A stretch of DNA of 64,000 nucleotides from Romanomermis culicivorax (lineage: Eukaryota > Nematoda > Enoplea > Mermithida > Mermithidae), in assembly GCA_963922205.1 (NCBI GenBank), contig CAWUHX010000362.1, positions 62,001 to 126,000 on the forward strand. Reading direction: 5' to 3'. The notes under the pieces were generated by a model. That model was not told the DNA's origin and made no database searches. It saw only the letters and a list, made by a program, of their open reading frames with translations. The translations under genes and the position numbers were made by a program. Below, piece after piece: positions 40,801 through 52,907 of this stretch (position 1 is its first letter; each line of letters starts with the position of its first letter).

Positions 40801-43800
40801 TGAATAATAATCTGCAAGAAAGTTAAAGAAATTGAGAAAGTAGGTTGGAAGAATTCTGAAAGATATCATTAAGAACTTCTTGTTTCGAATTTACAACAAA
40901 TTACAAAAGACAATTTTTCGAATCAGAAAATCAAAATGATTTGGAGTTCAAGATTTAAGACTTATTTTTTCGTAAATCCTGTCAACTTACGCCAAAATCT
41001 TTCGAAAAATACGGCGCCATTGATCAAGAAGAAAATCAACAAGCAAGAAACGTGCTGACGATTATCTTCCAACCACGTGACGCAATTGTTGTAATATTTT
41101 CTCAATTTGGAATTCTCCATTTCGAACGGTATGGTGAAGCTGGAGACGCTTTCGCGTTCGCCCAAGCAATTTTTCGAACGGCTACTGTTGATCATGGTTC
41201 GACGGCCTTTCAAATGTAGACCCATATTTTTGGACACTTCGCTCAAAATGGCTTCGAAATCTTTTTGGGTCAGGTAATCTTTTTGTTTGGGGATGCCGCT
41301 ATTGAAAAGAATTTCTTCCATCAATGCTTCTTGATGGTCACCGTCCAATTTTGTGCCGCCGGCCGTCATAATTGACCTTTATAAATTAAAATGACATTTT
41401 CTAAAATCTAAATTAACAAATTCAAAATTTTAATTTTGAAAACTTTTTAAAAATCCTTTTCAAAATCAAAGACCAAATTAGCTGGGTGTCCTTTGTTTTC
41501 TGAAAGTATAGTTCGGAAGAATTTACAAAATTTATGGGAGTTTTTCTCATATAACAAAGTCATTTTAATCGAAGAGTCTAAAAATGAAGAGAGGATTACA
41601 CATAATAGATAAATCAGAAAATGATCCGTCTTGACCTTTTTGTACACTAAAAAATTTACAAAAAAGTTTGAAGCGAAAAAAATCGAAAAATCTTAATTCG
41701 AAATTTAGAATGAATTTCATTATAGTAAAAAATAGTCGGGATCGAGCAAATGGAGCATTTTTCGGAATAACAAGTTTGAAAGTTGAGAGAGAAACCTGGG
41801 GCGGGTATTACTGCATAACTAGATCTCAAGTCTGAGATGGAGCTTAAGACCGACTTGGTTAAGCTGGAGCTTAAGTCGGTATTACTAAAAGTTAAGCCGG
41901 TGCTGAGCAAGACAGACGAGCTAAGCTGCAACTTAACTACATTTTTATATCTTTTGTGTGGAAAGTTAAGATGGAACTTGGTTAAGCTATAGCTTATGTC
42001 GGTATTAAGAAGTTAAGCTGCAGTTTAGCAAAGCTGTTGCTGAGCACCAGCTTAACCTTTTTCATATGTTTTGCATTGGAAGTTAAGCTGTAGCTTAACT
42101 TTTTGTGTCGACATTTTTTTGTGCCTCTACGATGTTTATTAGTTTATTGTCTCTAGGATGTTTATTTTCTTCTGTGTGCATAATCCGACAGTAGTACCCA
42201 GTACCTATATGCATTGAACATATTGAAAAATACGAATATGGACAGCATATTTGTATAAATAAAGCGATTAGTCGTTATCGACTTTCTAGGAAAAGTTTCG
42301 CAACTTTTGTCGTCATCTTTTCCGTTGTCAATTTTTTTTGCACTTCTCCAAGCTTTTCGTCATGTTGAGTGGTAGTAGCCATTTTTGTCATCAAAACTTC
42401 GTTAATTTATTCATTCATCGATTCTCTTGCTGGTCTTATCAACGAAAACGAAATTCACGAAAAATGTGATTTCTACGAATTCTATCTTGACGTTCTTCTT
42501 CATCAAGCAATAAAACCAAACGAACAGCTATTATCATATAACAACATAAAATACGAACTTAAGACAGCTAGCTACCCACCAGTCTTGACTTTTTCACGTG
42601 AAATCGCAGCTTAAGCTCTTGCTTAACTTTCGTGATACTGGTCGGACTTAAGTCCGAGACCTAAGTTTGAATCTTAAGTCTATTGCTCAGCTGCAGCTTA
42701 ACAATTTTTTAGTAATACCGGCCAAGCTGGTGCTCAGCTGGGGCTTAACTTTTTCTATATCTTGTAACGTTGTAGAGACTTAAGTTGCATCTTAAGCTCC
42801 AGCTTAAGTCGCAATAGTAATACCGGCCCCTGGAGAACAGCAGAAAGATTAGATTCAAGAGAAGAAAAGAAAACAAACGGAATACATCATGAAAATAAGA
42901 GAAAGTTGCATACTGTAACTAAAAATAAATCAAAATCGGAGGTGAAAAATTCAGGGAAAAAAATAAATATTAAGAAAATAAGAGAAAAAATTCATTGACA
43001 AGTTTACACTAGTCCTATCAAAATGAGATGCCAAATTTTTTTCCTTTCTCGTCAGAAAAATATACCGATTCCGATTTTTGGCAATGACCGATTTTTGATT
43101 TTAATAATTGAATTTTTTTACACAATACGCATCAAGTGCGCTCTATTCATAATTTAACAAAAAAATACCTCATGAATTCGCAAAATTCTTCCCTATCGAC
43201 TCGTCCTTCTTCGTCGGGTAAACACAATAGATAAATAATTTCCAATTTCTCTTGCAATTGACCTTTACTAAATTTGACTACGGTTTCCAAAAAATCTTGA
43301 AAACTCATTTTGTTGCCGTGACCGCGCGTTACGACCAGAAACATACGTTCGATGAATAGGTCGTTTTCGTTCATGCCTAAAGCTTCGGCGAATTCGGCCC
43401 GATTTAGTGTAGTACGGAGGACGGCCGGGGTCGAGTGACTAAATTGAGCGCTTTCTTCGCTGGATTTCATTTGCGGGAGTTGAAATGCCTACAAAAGAGG
43501 AAGTTCTCATTTTAATTTAAACGAAGATACAGTATCTTATTTTACACCAGACGAGATGTACCTGAGCGTAAGCATCTCTGAAAAAATGCTCCAATTTTTT
43601 CTGACGCGTCTCTCTAGTTTCGGCCGCTTTGAGCAGGGCGTCAGTTCCTGTATGCGAGACTCTAATATTTCGGCCGTGAGTTTTCATCAATTGTTCAGTG
43701 TGTACCAAGAATTTGGCGCATTGACCTTCCGTTTCGAAGTGAAGAACCTTGAGCGAAAAGTTGAGCATAACAGTAAAAGTAAACAGCTGCCGCTCCGAAA

Positions 43801-46800
43801 ACTTACCACATCGTAATCATTGGGCACAACAATAAGCATAAAACCGCTGTCGCTCACCGAAATGTACAACGTTTGAATATTTTCGAGACCGACGTGCCTG
43901 AGGAGACCGCCGCGTCTCTTGGTCAGCTGGATTGACGGTGTATGATCCAGAACAACGTTGACGCTACGACTATACTTTTCGTGCATCCACTCCACAGCTG
44001 CAACAACAAAACAAGTAGATGTCGGAGGAAAAGTATAATTTGAACGAAATAAAGCGGAATTATTGACTCTTTTACAGTAAACACTGGAGTAACAGAGTAA
44101 TCTGTCCAGGAATTTTTCAAAGCTCAATAATCTTTAACTAGCGGCCTGACAGCGTTTTTTTCGATTTGAAAATTGGACAAAAATTATCGATTCAACTTAC
44201 CCTGACCAACCCAAATCGCCTGTTTCGGTTTTTGCAACGTATAAATTTGCATATTATTGTTTTTATTGTTCAATGTCATATTTTTTGATAATTGCTCTTG
44301 CGGAATTTGGGCCAAAGGCGAGGGAAAAAATTTCGGACCCGGCGCCGAAAGTTTTTTTCGCCGTCTAACCATCCAATAGCCTATTCCGATGCAAACTACA
44401 TGGTAACAAAAAAACTTAATTCTAAATTCAAAAAAAATGGAAAGGTTCAATTATTTTTACTAAGAGGAATAGTTCCAAGTCCAATACAAGTGTAAATAAA
44501 AGCAACTTCGTTGCCCATAAAATGGTCATGGCGCATGAAAGGTATACATGGTTCCAAACTCGAGGAATTAAGTTGATACGGTTGCGGACAAGGGTCTCCT
44601 GAAAAATTTCTTATTGAGGATATCGAATAAACTAGAGAAAACCAAAAGAGTCATACCTGACAGTCACAAAACTTTTTTGAAACTACCGTTATTGATTATA
44701 TCACACGTCCAAAAATATATCATTTATTTTCATGAACCACAGAAATCCATAGCTTACCATGCTGGAAATAAAAAACATTTTTTTGAACGTGTTCTTCTTC
44801 GATATTCGTCGTTTTTATAATAAGATCGTACATTTTGACTTTCTTTATTTCTTTGATTTCTTTCTCAGTGAAAAGTCTGTAACATAGACGAGAAAATAAG
44901 CTAAATGGAGAAGTGGAAGGGAAGAAATCATGTAAAATATCTAAAAATTGGAAATCTGCTGGGAGATCAAGTTTTTACAGAAAATCAGTATAGCGATAAC
45001 AGTGACCTTACCCATTATTTAAATTTTCGAACCAAAAACGATCGGCATCTCTTGTCCGATAAAATTGCTCCTTGACTATAGTTTTGAACAAAGCACCCAT
45101 ATTGTGACCATTCGCTTCTAACAGCCCGCCAACGTAAACGTCTAATGTTTCGATTTTATCGTTATACAACGTTTTCAAGTTTTCGAAAAGCTAGAAAGTG
45201 TCAAGCGTTCAACTTGAATGTGTATAATCATGAAAGCAAAAATCAAACTTTCGGATCTTCTTTATGCAACTGAGGATTGATATCCGACCACTTTTTGGCG
45301 ATGGTAAGGTTGAAAAATTTCCGAGCCGAATTATAATCCATGAGACCATTGTCGCGACCCCTCATAATAGACAAGGCGGCAAGATCCCGACGAGAAAAAT
45401 GCATCGGCCCAAAAAGATAATCTAAAAAAAAGCAATTTGGTTACATTTCACTAGATTTAAAAAAACAATATGATAAGTTTAACATTTTCACTTTTTTATG
45501 CTACAGTTCGAGTCTAAATATGCAGAAGTTTCATTACTTCAACGCATCATTTGTAAAAGGCTTTAAAATTAGGTCAACCATACATTCACATAGGGGGTAA
45601 ATTCTTCTACCTGAGACCCTGGCCCGTATAAAATCGTCAAACACCCCATGAACATTTTCCAATACAGCTTTTTTGATGATTTTTATGCATATTTTTTTTT
45701 AATGAAAAACAAGGTTGCGGAACTTTTTTTAGTTTTTCTGCTCGTCCACCTCCTCACTATCCCTCCTCGATAAAAATTCCAAGGACCCTCCTTCTAAAAA
45801 ATTATTGCCGTGCACGTCTGAGGTCAAGATTCAGTTTCTAAAAGTTTTTCCATAAGTACACACTGGCCATTAGAAAACCAATTATGTCAGGTGAACGTGA
45901 AAAACGATTCTTCACAAATACATCACCTTTGAAACAAACAATAATCTGCAAGTAAAGATATCTACCGCTCATTCTGTGGACTGAAATCTACTAAACTACG
46001 ATAAACCTGTTTAAATGCGCAATACTTTACTGTAGGAGTTTTGAAAATTACATAATTTCGCATTAAATTTGACCATGAAATTCAGTGATGTACTTGAAAG
46101 TATCAGAAAATTCCTAATCCATAATAAAAATGAATTATGGCTTACCTCGCAGATCATGCACCATCACGTGGTCATCCCGTTCGGCTATTTGTGAGGCCAT
46201 GCCCAAAATAACTTGGTCCATTGAATAACGTTGAATATTATCCTGGAGATAGAAGAAAATGACAAACTATGAACTAAAAATCTATAACTTTCAAAATTTG
46301 ATCTACTTGTGAATTCCACCATGTATTGCATAATCGAATGGCCGGATATCCGCCGACATTATCTTCATATCTACACTTTCCGTTTCTGTGAGAAACCATA
46401 AATTTTATTTAAAGAAAAATAACGCGACAAATGAAACTACCTCAAAAACAAACCAGGTGGTATCCATGTATGTGGGTAGCGGAATGCGGCGGCAGCGAAA
46501 AGGTGGCTAACACCGGGTGGCAAATGCGGGTTATGACCTTTATAGGGCGCAACTGGTTCATCAATTAAGACAGGAAGAAATTCGTACATGATGATATTCT
46601 AAAAAAGGGATGCATGGATTTGAATCACAAATAACGGAACAAAAAAGGAGTTGAGTTCAACTGTGATGAAATTTTAGAAAATTTAGGCTTAAAAAGATTA
46701 ACCTGAACGAAAAAAAATTGATAGCTGTTCCTGTACTTTGGGTTTTTTATAACTTTTTTGAAATGTTTAATTGTTTGACAAATTTCCTAAATTGCTGATA

Positions 46801-49800
46801 ATGAGATACAGTCCTTCCAAATCGATGAGATCCTGTTTTCTAATGGAGTAGAATCATTTTTCGGAAATATTGAAAGTTTTGCGAGTTAAGTGCAATAAAA
46901 AATCGTACAAAAATAAAGTACACGTATCGCAACAGAAGATCGACAATGAACATCTTGAGTGGCACAGTTTTTGGAAACTGTCTTGACTGAAATGATGCAC
47001 AAGGCTTCGTTTCAAATTTAATGCTTCAAAATATGAGGCTTCACGCACCGAATCAACATCATCTCAAAAGAACTATGTTTGGTATTGGCCTTTGTGCATA
47101 CGGCCCAAAAGACCCATAAAATCGTAATCTCACCTGTAACGTTGCAATGACCATTTGTCTGGATCTATGGAACAAATCATCGTCAGTCCAATCCGGATGC
47201 TGAACTTTCAACCTACGAGCTTGATAATTATGCCATCGATAAAGCATCAATCCCATGCTTAATAATGCCGGATTTTCGTTCACTCTCGAATCGCCAAGAA
47301 CTGAGAACATTTTTGTCAAAATATAAAATAAAAAAAATAAAAAAAGCTAAGAAAAATTTACGGAAAAGTCGCTCAGGATCGACCAAACGATGGACTTGGG
47401 GTGGTGGTGGGTTTATCAATGGTACACGTTCGGAATTCAATGGCGGGTAATTGGGCATAACGCCCTCTCGGAGTAGACCGCTGTGGAATGAACGCATAGC
47501 ATTGACCCAAGGCTCCTGAACACTATATAAGAAGCTAGCGTCGATCCAGCTTGTTCTTTCGTTGACCTATGTAAAGAAAAAGACATATCTTATTTATAGC
47601 AACAGGGTCTCCCAAAAAATACAACTCCAAATCACAATTCATAATAATTTTTGACATGTTCATCAGAATTTTGGAGAATTTGAATTTTTTATGGCCTTTA
47701 TTGCGAGTCTGATATTAGTCAAGAATATTGTTTCATTTCGTGCATGATTTTTGAATGACCATAGACTTTTACATGGAGGGATCAGCAATCAGGGGTTGTC
47801 ACGCATTCATTTGATCTACATACACACAAGAGCCGCAAGCTGAAGAGTGACGTGATTTAGACATATACCTATTAATTCAAAAGAAATCAGTTTTTCGAAA
47901 ACCGAAACCACGTAACTCAAAATTCTGAAACCAAAACCGATATTTCTGGTTGAGGTATTTTTTGGTTTTAGGCATTTTACCTGGCACGTCAATTTTAAGA
48001 ACTACTGTTTGTATCTGGCAGATGAAACGATTTGTTTTTAATTTTGACCTTAAATATTAAGTTGATATTTTGAACGTTTTAGTTTGGAAATTCTATTTTT
48101 ATCCTTGAAAATCACCTTTACACTACTCAGAATGACTATTTTATGTCTGAATGAATGTTTCCGACCAATTCGATATTTTTGGCAAATAACAATAACAATT
48201 GGGCACGTAACTGGTTTTGTTTGGCTTCACTTTTTTCACTACATCATGGATGGAGACGATTTATTACTTCAAAGAATAAGAAATGTCAAGAACAGCCTTT
48301 TAATTTTGAATTAGAGGGGTTAATTTAATATATTTATCAGGTCAGAAGCATTATCAAAAATGTTCAGTGTCAAACATACCGTCTTCTGCAAAAATAGAAC
48401 CACGACTCATTTGGATGGCAAAATAGCTTTTGGAAAATTTGACTTTTGGAGTATTTTTTTGTTTATACAAGACTTCATATCTAAATTTTCCGGCGCTACA
48501 TGGTGACCGATCCACGAGTGTCTTTTAAATCACAGCATCACTTCATAATGCCTATAACCACATGTTGTTCTTTGCAATATGAGTTCTAGACATTAAAAAC
48601 TTCCTTGTCAATGTATATCACGATAATCATATCTTTAGATACCTTCAATGTTTATTTAATTTTTGTAAGTTATAGAGCTTAGTCTCCGACCAAGATAAAA
48701 ACTTGTTTTTCAACCATCTCAGATATGTTATTGATATTCATTTGGGGATAGGTGTCTCCCGATTGAGAATGAATCATAAATGTAATTGTGGGAAGTGCCG
48801 GAAAGCCCAAAAAATGAAACCGGTACGCTCTTTAGCCCTAATCCACTTTTCTTAATCCGTTGTGAAATCTTCAATATAACTAGGATTTTCTACAACCACA
48901 ACAAACATCAAAGCTCAAAAAACGCGTATTTTTGCGTAATATTTCAAAAGTACCTGTTCCCTAGGACTGTTTAATCCTTCGCCGGTCCTTTTATCATATT
49001 TCGCCCTTAAAAATGGCATCATGCTGCCTCCTTCGCATTGGCTATCGAAAACGTCGTCGCACTTGTTCACCGCTATTTTGTGCATTTCTAACGGGCAAGA
49101 AACGTCCGAAGCTTGCATAATTTCGTACGCTACGACTTGACCTCGAAAATAAAATGAAAATAATTTTCAACAACATCACAAATTTGTCGTAAAATCCTAC
49201 TAAAAAACGCGAACATGGTCGTAATGTTTCGTTCGTTGGACATCCCGTCTTGACCTTTGAAAACAGTATCGCTAACCAGGCGAGCGCTGGGTAGATTTTC
49301 GTCCAACATATAAATACCGTCCGAATAAGCGCTGGGCATATGACGGTATAATCTGCTTCCTGAAAGCAAGAAAATATAGGCCCAAAATATCTATATTTCA
49401 AAATGCCCAGAGAGCACCTTCAGCAAATTTTGACCATTTAGAAAGTAGTGACCACCTGGATGAATTCAGTGACCAATCCTCTTCAATCTCATGACAGGCA
49501 ATAGAAACCACTTTAGACCGAATTTGATAAAAAAGTCTGTTTCGGCTATTCACACTTTTAACAATTTTACGATTATTAGGGTGAAAAACTAATGAAACTT
49601 TTTTAATCTTTTAGGCAAATATTTTGACCCCTGCACCTATTCCATGTATAATTACAGTGAACTACAAGAAATCAGACGCAACAAGCTGTTTTCAGGAACT
49701 TTAGGACCCCATTTTACAAAGATTGCTTAGCTCGACATCAAATGACGACTGAGTCTGTCGTTGAAAAGGTCAACCCAAATTCCAAGGTCATTATATCTTT

Positions 49801-51429
49801 GGTCATTGTATTTCTATAACAGTAGCAATTATATTAGTACACACATTACATACATACATTTAACAGATATCCGTGGGCTGGGGGTACTACGACTTTTTTT
49901 TATGGGTGTGGCAGTCATTATTGAAAAAAATCTATTGTCTGAAAAAAATAGTAATTGTTGTCTGATAAACTATAAAAAAATGTATTTATGGCGCGACGAG
50001 CAGAAAAAAATGACATTTTTGTTTGAAATTATTGTTTTTTTACAAAAAAATTGACAACGATTCTCAAAACAGTGAAACTCAACACAGCGATTCTCGAAAC
50101 AGCGATGTCTCAAAAAAGCGATTCTCAATTCAGCGAAGTCTCAATACAGCGATTCTCAAAACAGCGAAGTCTCAAAACAGCGAATCTCAATTCAGCGGAG
50201 TCTCAATACAGCGATTCTCAAAACAGCAAAGGTCTCAAAACAGCGATTCTCAATTCAGCGAAGTCTCAATACAACGACTCTCAAAACAGCGAAGTATCAG
50301 AACAGATTCTCAAAATAACGAATTTTCAAAACAGTTATCTTTAGAATGGAGCAATTGAGATTGGGCGGGGTAGACGTTTTAACACATGGCCCATTTGGTC
50401 CTCCTTTTCGATCTGGTGGATGCCGGTTGTCACGCATTTTGGCACCAATCGCCAGATTTCTGACATGGCTTTACAGCATGTGTTTTCACGACATTACAGC
50501 TTTTTATTCTGGTTTATCAATTATTATTAACATATCCTTATGCATGTTTTTTGTTTTTTTCTTCATCGGTTTATTTCTTTGAATATTTTTATTTTGTGCT
50601 ACTTTTTGTATAATTTTTTCAGGTTGTGTATTTTTGTTCTATTTTTTACCTTACTTTTTACTACATTATTTTACTTCTCATGTCTTTATCATTCGTTTTT
50701 TGTTCTGGCTTTACTGCTTATATATTTTATTTATTCCATCAATTTAATTCTTTGCGACGCCATTAAGTTGCATACAAAACAACTTCAATAGAGAATCCTT
50801 ATGATAATTTTTTGCTTTTGTTTTTTCAAATGTTTCAGAAAAATGTTTTTCTCTCAGAAATTTTTTTGTGATTTTGGAATGGTCCGTGCCAAAATGTGTG
50901 ACAACCAGCATCCACCAGATCGAAATGGAGTACCAAATCTATTAGGCCAAAATGTCTATCCCGCCCAATCTCCATTTCCCACTCTAAAGATAACTTTTTT
51001 GAAAATTCGATATTTTGAGAATCTGTTCTGAGACTTCGCTGTTTTGAGAATCGCTGTATTGAGACTTCGCTGTTTTAAGAATCGCTGTATTGAGACTTCG
51101 CTGTTTCGAGAATCGCTGTATTGAGTGTCGCTGTTTTGAGTTTCGCTGTTGTGTGTTCCGCTGAAGAGGGGTGAAACCATGTGGTTGATATACGGTAGCC
51201 ATATGATTGACAAATCCTGAGGGTCACCATGATCGACGATTTCTGGTGGGTTCCTTTGAGACTTGTTACATGAATGCACACATGGACAATCTTTACCTGC
51301 AGAGCCCCATTCGGGATGCGCTAAATTGTTATACCAGCCGTCGTAGCGTTGAAATTCCCATTTTTGACCGTGGTTAAAATTCAACAGCGAAACAATGATC
51401 AAAAATAATCCAACAAATGTCGTCGTCAT
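34849..51429 (-). CDS. Duox: Dual oxidase (peroxidase homology plus NADPH oxidase), 26 exons
   Basis: Plasma-membrane enzyme that moves electrons from cytosolic NADPH through FAD and two haems to oxygen, giving extracellular hydrogen peroxide for gut immunity and cuticle cross-linking. The 26 exons run from 51429-51297 to 34977-34849 and total 4545 nt (1514 aa), the normal length. There is a signal peptide (residues 1-21), then the peroxidase domain (about 26-580: YDGWYNNLAHPEWG, LGDSRVNENPALLS, FRYPHTWIPPG, MRGRDNGL; the WxxHD distal-His motif is absent, as in other Duox). The first TM is at about 585-610. The EF-hand region (820-896) is degenerate. Six-TM ferric reductase follows with haem His in HKLIGI, HTAGH and HLLN...IAHG. 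FAD site is HAFSLASAP. NADPH sites are GPYGGG, GGGIGVTPYAS and FSCGPRM. Exons, minus strand: 51429-51297, 49359-49201, 49141-48954, 47566-47362, 47300-47134, 46598-46441, 46385-46307, 46242-46146, 45421-45249, 45190-45012, 44876-44758, 44598-44461, 44395-44201, 43997-43807, 43747-43562, 43488-43169, 41376-40991, 40811-40581, 40360-40267, 39305-39095, 39033-38913, 37873-37638, 37570-37406, 37319-37164, 35923-35795, 34977-34849. Confidence 0.97.
34978..35794. other. Duox last intron
   Basis: 0.8 kb between donor gac/gtaagt and acceptor cgttag (minus strand). AT-rich, with no repeat or gene that I recognise. Confidence 0.6.
36055..36497 (+). mobile_element. Complete MITE-B, perfect 8-bp TSD
   Basis: The reference copy of this family: 443 bp, perfect 11-bp terminal inverted repeats (CATACATGTAA / TTACATGTATG), and a perfect 8-bp TSD, ATGCACAT, at 36047-36054 and 36498-36505. 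Internal order: a G-run, caattcccaaaatg, gtaatttttgtct, tatggcgcgaagcgccg, ttgttcaaaaattgac, tatggctagcc, ccaatggctagcc, then G and C runs. No open frame. The target site is the start of the dispersed repeat 36498-36865. Confidence 0.92.
36498..36865 (+). repeat. Dispersed repeat, second copy
   Basis: Second copy of the sequence at 10985-11375, same orientation, starting at the shared atgcacat. One frame reads about 35 codons rich in Lys, Arg and Glu followed by a Phe-Phe and a stop. Its origin is unknown. Confidence 0.6.
37874..38912. other. Duox intron 21 with a MITE-B fragment
   Basis: The segment 37913-38175 resembles MITE-B (gggtcgggaaaagtcatcg, tccaaaattttagggagg, ctatgacactcccccc) but both termini are worn. 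The rest is T-rich on the plus strand. Confidence 0.55.
39306..40266. other. Duox intron 19 with a MITE-B copy
   Basis: Contains the MITE-B at 39502-39824; nothing else was recognised. Confidence 0.6.
39502..39824 (-). mobile_element. MITE-B copy
   Basis: Ends are CAGACATGTAATTGG and CCCCGTTACATGTGTG. The flanking 8-mers TGATAAAC and TAATGAAC agree at 6 of 8, compatible with an aged TSD. It lacks part of the middle found in the 443-bp copy (the gcgcgaagcgcc block). Confidence 0.75.
41377..43168. other. Duox intron 16 with a foldback element
   Basis: Over half of this 1.8-kb intron is the foldback element at 41798-42830. Flanks are AT-rich and without features. The intron splits the region just after the second EF-hand-like loop. 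Confidence 0.6.
41798..42830. mobile_element. Foldback element with AGCTTAAG-rich arms
   Basis: Ends are GGGGCGGGTATTACT and, inverted, AGTAATACCGGCCCC. The arms (about 41798-42100 and 42590-42830) are built from ggagcttaag, aagttaagctg and ggtgctgag words in both orientations. A core of about 450 bp includes an 81-codon open frame (42369-42614) with no recognised domain. I could not see a clean target-site duplication. Confidence 0.8.
45422..46145. other. Duox intron 8, nothing recognised
   Basis: 0.7 kb of intron. A C-run rich segment at about 45600-45830 (acattcacatagggggtaaa...cctccttct) resembles worn G/C-rich MITE sequence, but no termini are visible. Confidence 0.5.
46599..47133. other. 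Duox intron 5, nothing recognised
   Basis: About 535 bp of AT-rich intron DNA between clear splice sites. A 64-codon minus-strand open frame runs through it but has no features of a protein. Confidence 0.55.
47567..48953. other. Duox intron 3, nothing recognised
   Basis: 1.4 kb between donor cag/gtactt and acceptor acatag on the minus strand. AT-rich; no repeat terminus or coding segment that I can support. Confidence 0.55.
49853..51276 (+). mobile_element. MITE-B copy interrupted by an FB-array element
   Basis: The left part starts catacatttaacagatatcc and contains tatggcgcgacgagc. After the FB-array insertion it resumes near 51168 with acggtagccatatgattg, cgatttctggtgggttcc and ends acttgttacatgaatg. 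Joined, the two parts give the ordinary MITE-B order, so the FB-array element came later. Confidence 0.75.
50053..51167 (+). mobile_element. FB-array element, copy 3 (Duox first intron)
   Basis: The most regular copy. The left arm (50053-50330) holds about 18 units of acagcgattctcaaa / acagcgaagtctcaaa. The right arm (about 51000-51165) holds the inverse. The core at 50340-50990 matches the copies at 9358-10243 and 30463-31296. The arms could fold into a long hairpin. Open frames of 97-157 codons across the arms are Ser/Gln-rich artefacts of the 15-16 bp repeat. Confidence 0.88.
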
Positions 51430-52527
51430 TTTACGATATTTTCAAAAACTTGAGTCATCGAATCGTAAGAGCGTGTAGAGTCATAACAATGAAATAATAA
51501 AAATAAATTGATTTATTCCTTACAAAAATAAAAATCTTGCGAGTTTAGAATATTGCTATAGGTCGAATATAACACAAATAAATAAAAATCCAGTCTTGGG
51601 AGGTGCGTTCTATATTAACAGCTACTATAGCTCTCAAGGCCCGGAGAATGAAGCGAAAGAATGGCGAATTAAACTTGGCTAAACATAAAAAAGAACACGA
51701 AAATGAAGAAAAAGTAAATAAATGTTACTCTTTAACCGATGACGAGGAACGAGGTTTTTGTTGGCATTAGGAGGACTTCTTTCCAAGAGTCAACGACTTG
51801 TCGAACATGGAAGCTTCAAGTTGACGCAAAATGTAAATATTGCCCTACCGTTTCAAGACTTCGTAAAAAAGAGGAAGACAAAGTCACATTCAAAACAATT
51901 ATATATATTATTGTTGAGACCAAGATTTCGAGCGGATAAATCAAGTTATACTTTATAACGAGTATTAAAATATTAAAAGTTTAAACTGAGTTTCGCGAGG
52001 TGATTAAAAAACCTGTTTAAATGTTCGGCCGATAGCAAGGGGCAAAGCGTGTGTGAATTGGTTGGAGAGTTCGAAATGTCATAGAGGAGCAGGGTTTAAA
52101 AATTGTCACAAAGACCCACAAGGAAAGATTTTGGATCACATAGATAGGGACACTGGCACTTAATTTTTTTTCCAAAATTTTCCTAAATTTGTATATTTCC
52201 GACTAATATGATGATCCTGATTACGAATATGTCAATAGTTTTTCATAAAATCAAATATTTTGACTGGAAACAGGGTGCCCTATGAGATTTTTTTCTAAAT
52301 TTGCATATTTGTGATCATAATATGGGTAAACTGATGATGCTGATCACAATATGCCAGTAGTTTACCGTTCTATCAAATGTCAAAAACCAGAGAACATTTG
52401 CTGTAAGGTTTGCATTTTATCAACCTATAGTTTATTATGTAAAAACATCAGTTTACACTTCATAAAATTCTTAGCAACAGTTCCTGGAGCTTTTATTTTT
52501 ATTACAATATATGTGTGTGAGTGTGGA

Positions 52528-52678
52528 ATCATTTGGGTCGAAAGTTTTCCCAAAAAGAGTCGAAAATTTTCGCAAAAAATGCACTTTTTCCCAATTTTTC
52601 CATGTTAGGAGGGGGTCGGGTAAAGTGTTGGCCAAGTTGGACGGGGGTCCCCCCAACCCCGCCCCAATTACGGGTATG
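52528..52678 (-). mobile_element. MITE-A fragment
   Basis: Reads gtcgaaagttttcccaaaaa, aagtgttggccaagttgg, then G/C runs and ends ccaattacgggtatg, the MITE-A terminus. The other terminus is missing. Confidence 0.7.
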
Positions 52679-52907
52679 GTTTCATCGATTACCAAATTTC
52701 AACCGAAAAATCGATTTTGTCATAATTGGTGAAAAATGCAAATTTTTAATAATAATAAGTTTATTATGTCTAAATGTGAGGTAAAATGGTTCAAATTAAG
52801 CGAACATGTGAATTAAACGAAGGTAAACTACAGTAAATAAGGAACGTAAACGTAATAGGGTACGCAGCTCACAGATGTAACATCTAATGCACACCCCCCC
52901 GTGAATT

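Larger units (their letters stand above)
49360..51296. other. Duox first intron, filled by nested elements
   Basis: Between the signal-peptide exon and exon 2. Most of it is a MITE-B (49853-51276) interrupted by an FB-array element (50053-51167). The MITE end lies 20 bp from the exon-1 donor. 49360-49852 has nothing recognised. Confidence 0.7.

Noticed and set aside
42369-42614. 81-codon open frame inside the AGCTTAAG foldback
   Set aside because: It might be a relic of transposon coding, but I see no motif to support a call.
50023-51429. Ser/Gln-rich open frames of 97-157 codons in the FB-array arms
   Set aside because: They are translations of the 15-16 bp repeat units. Only the last 44 codons of the minus-strand frame are real (Duox exon 1).
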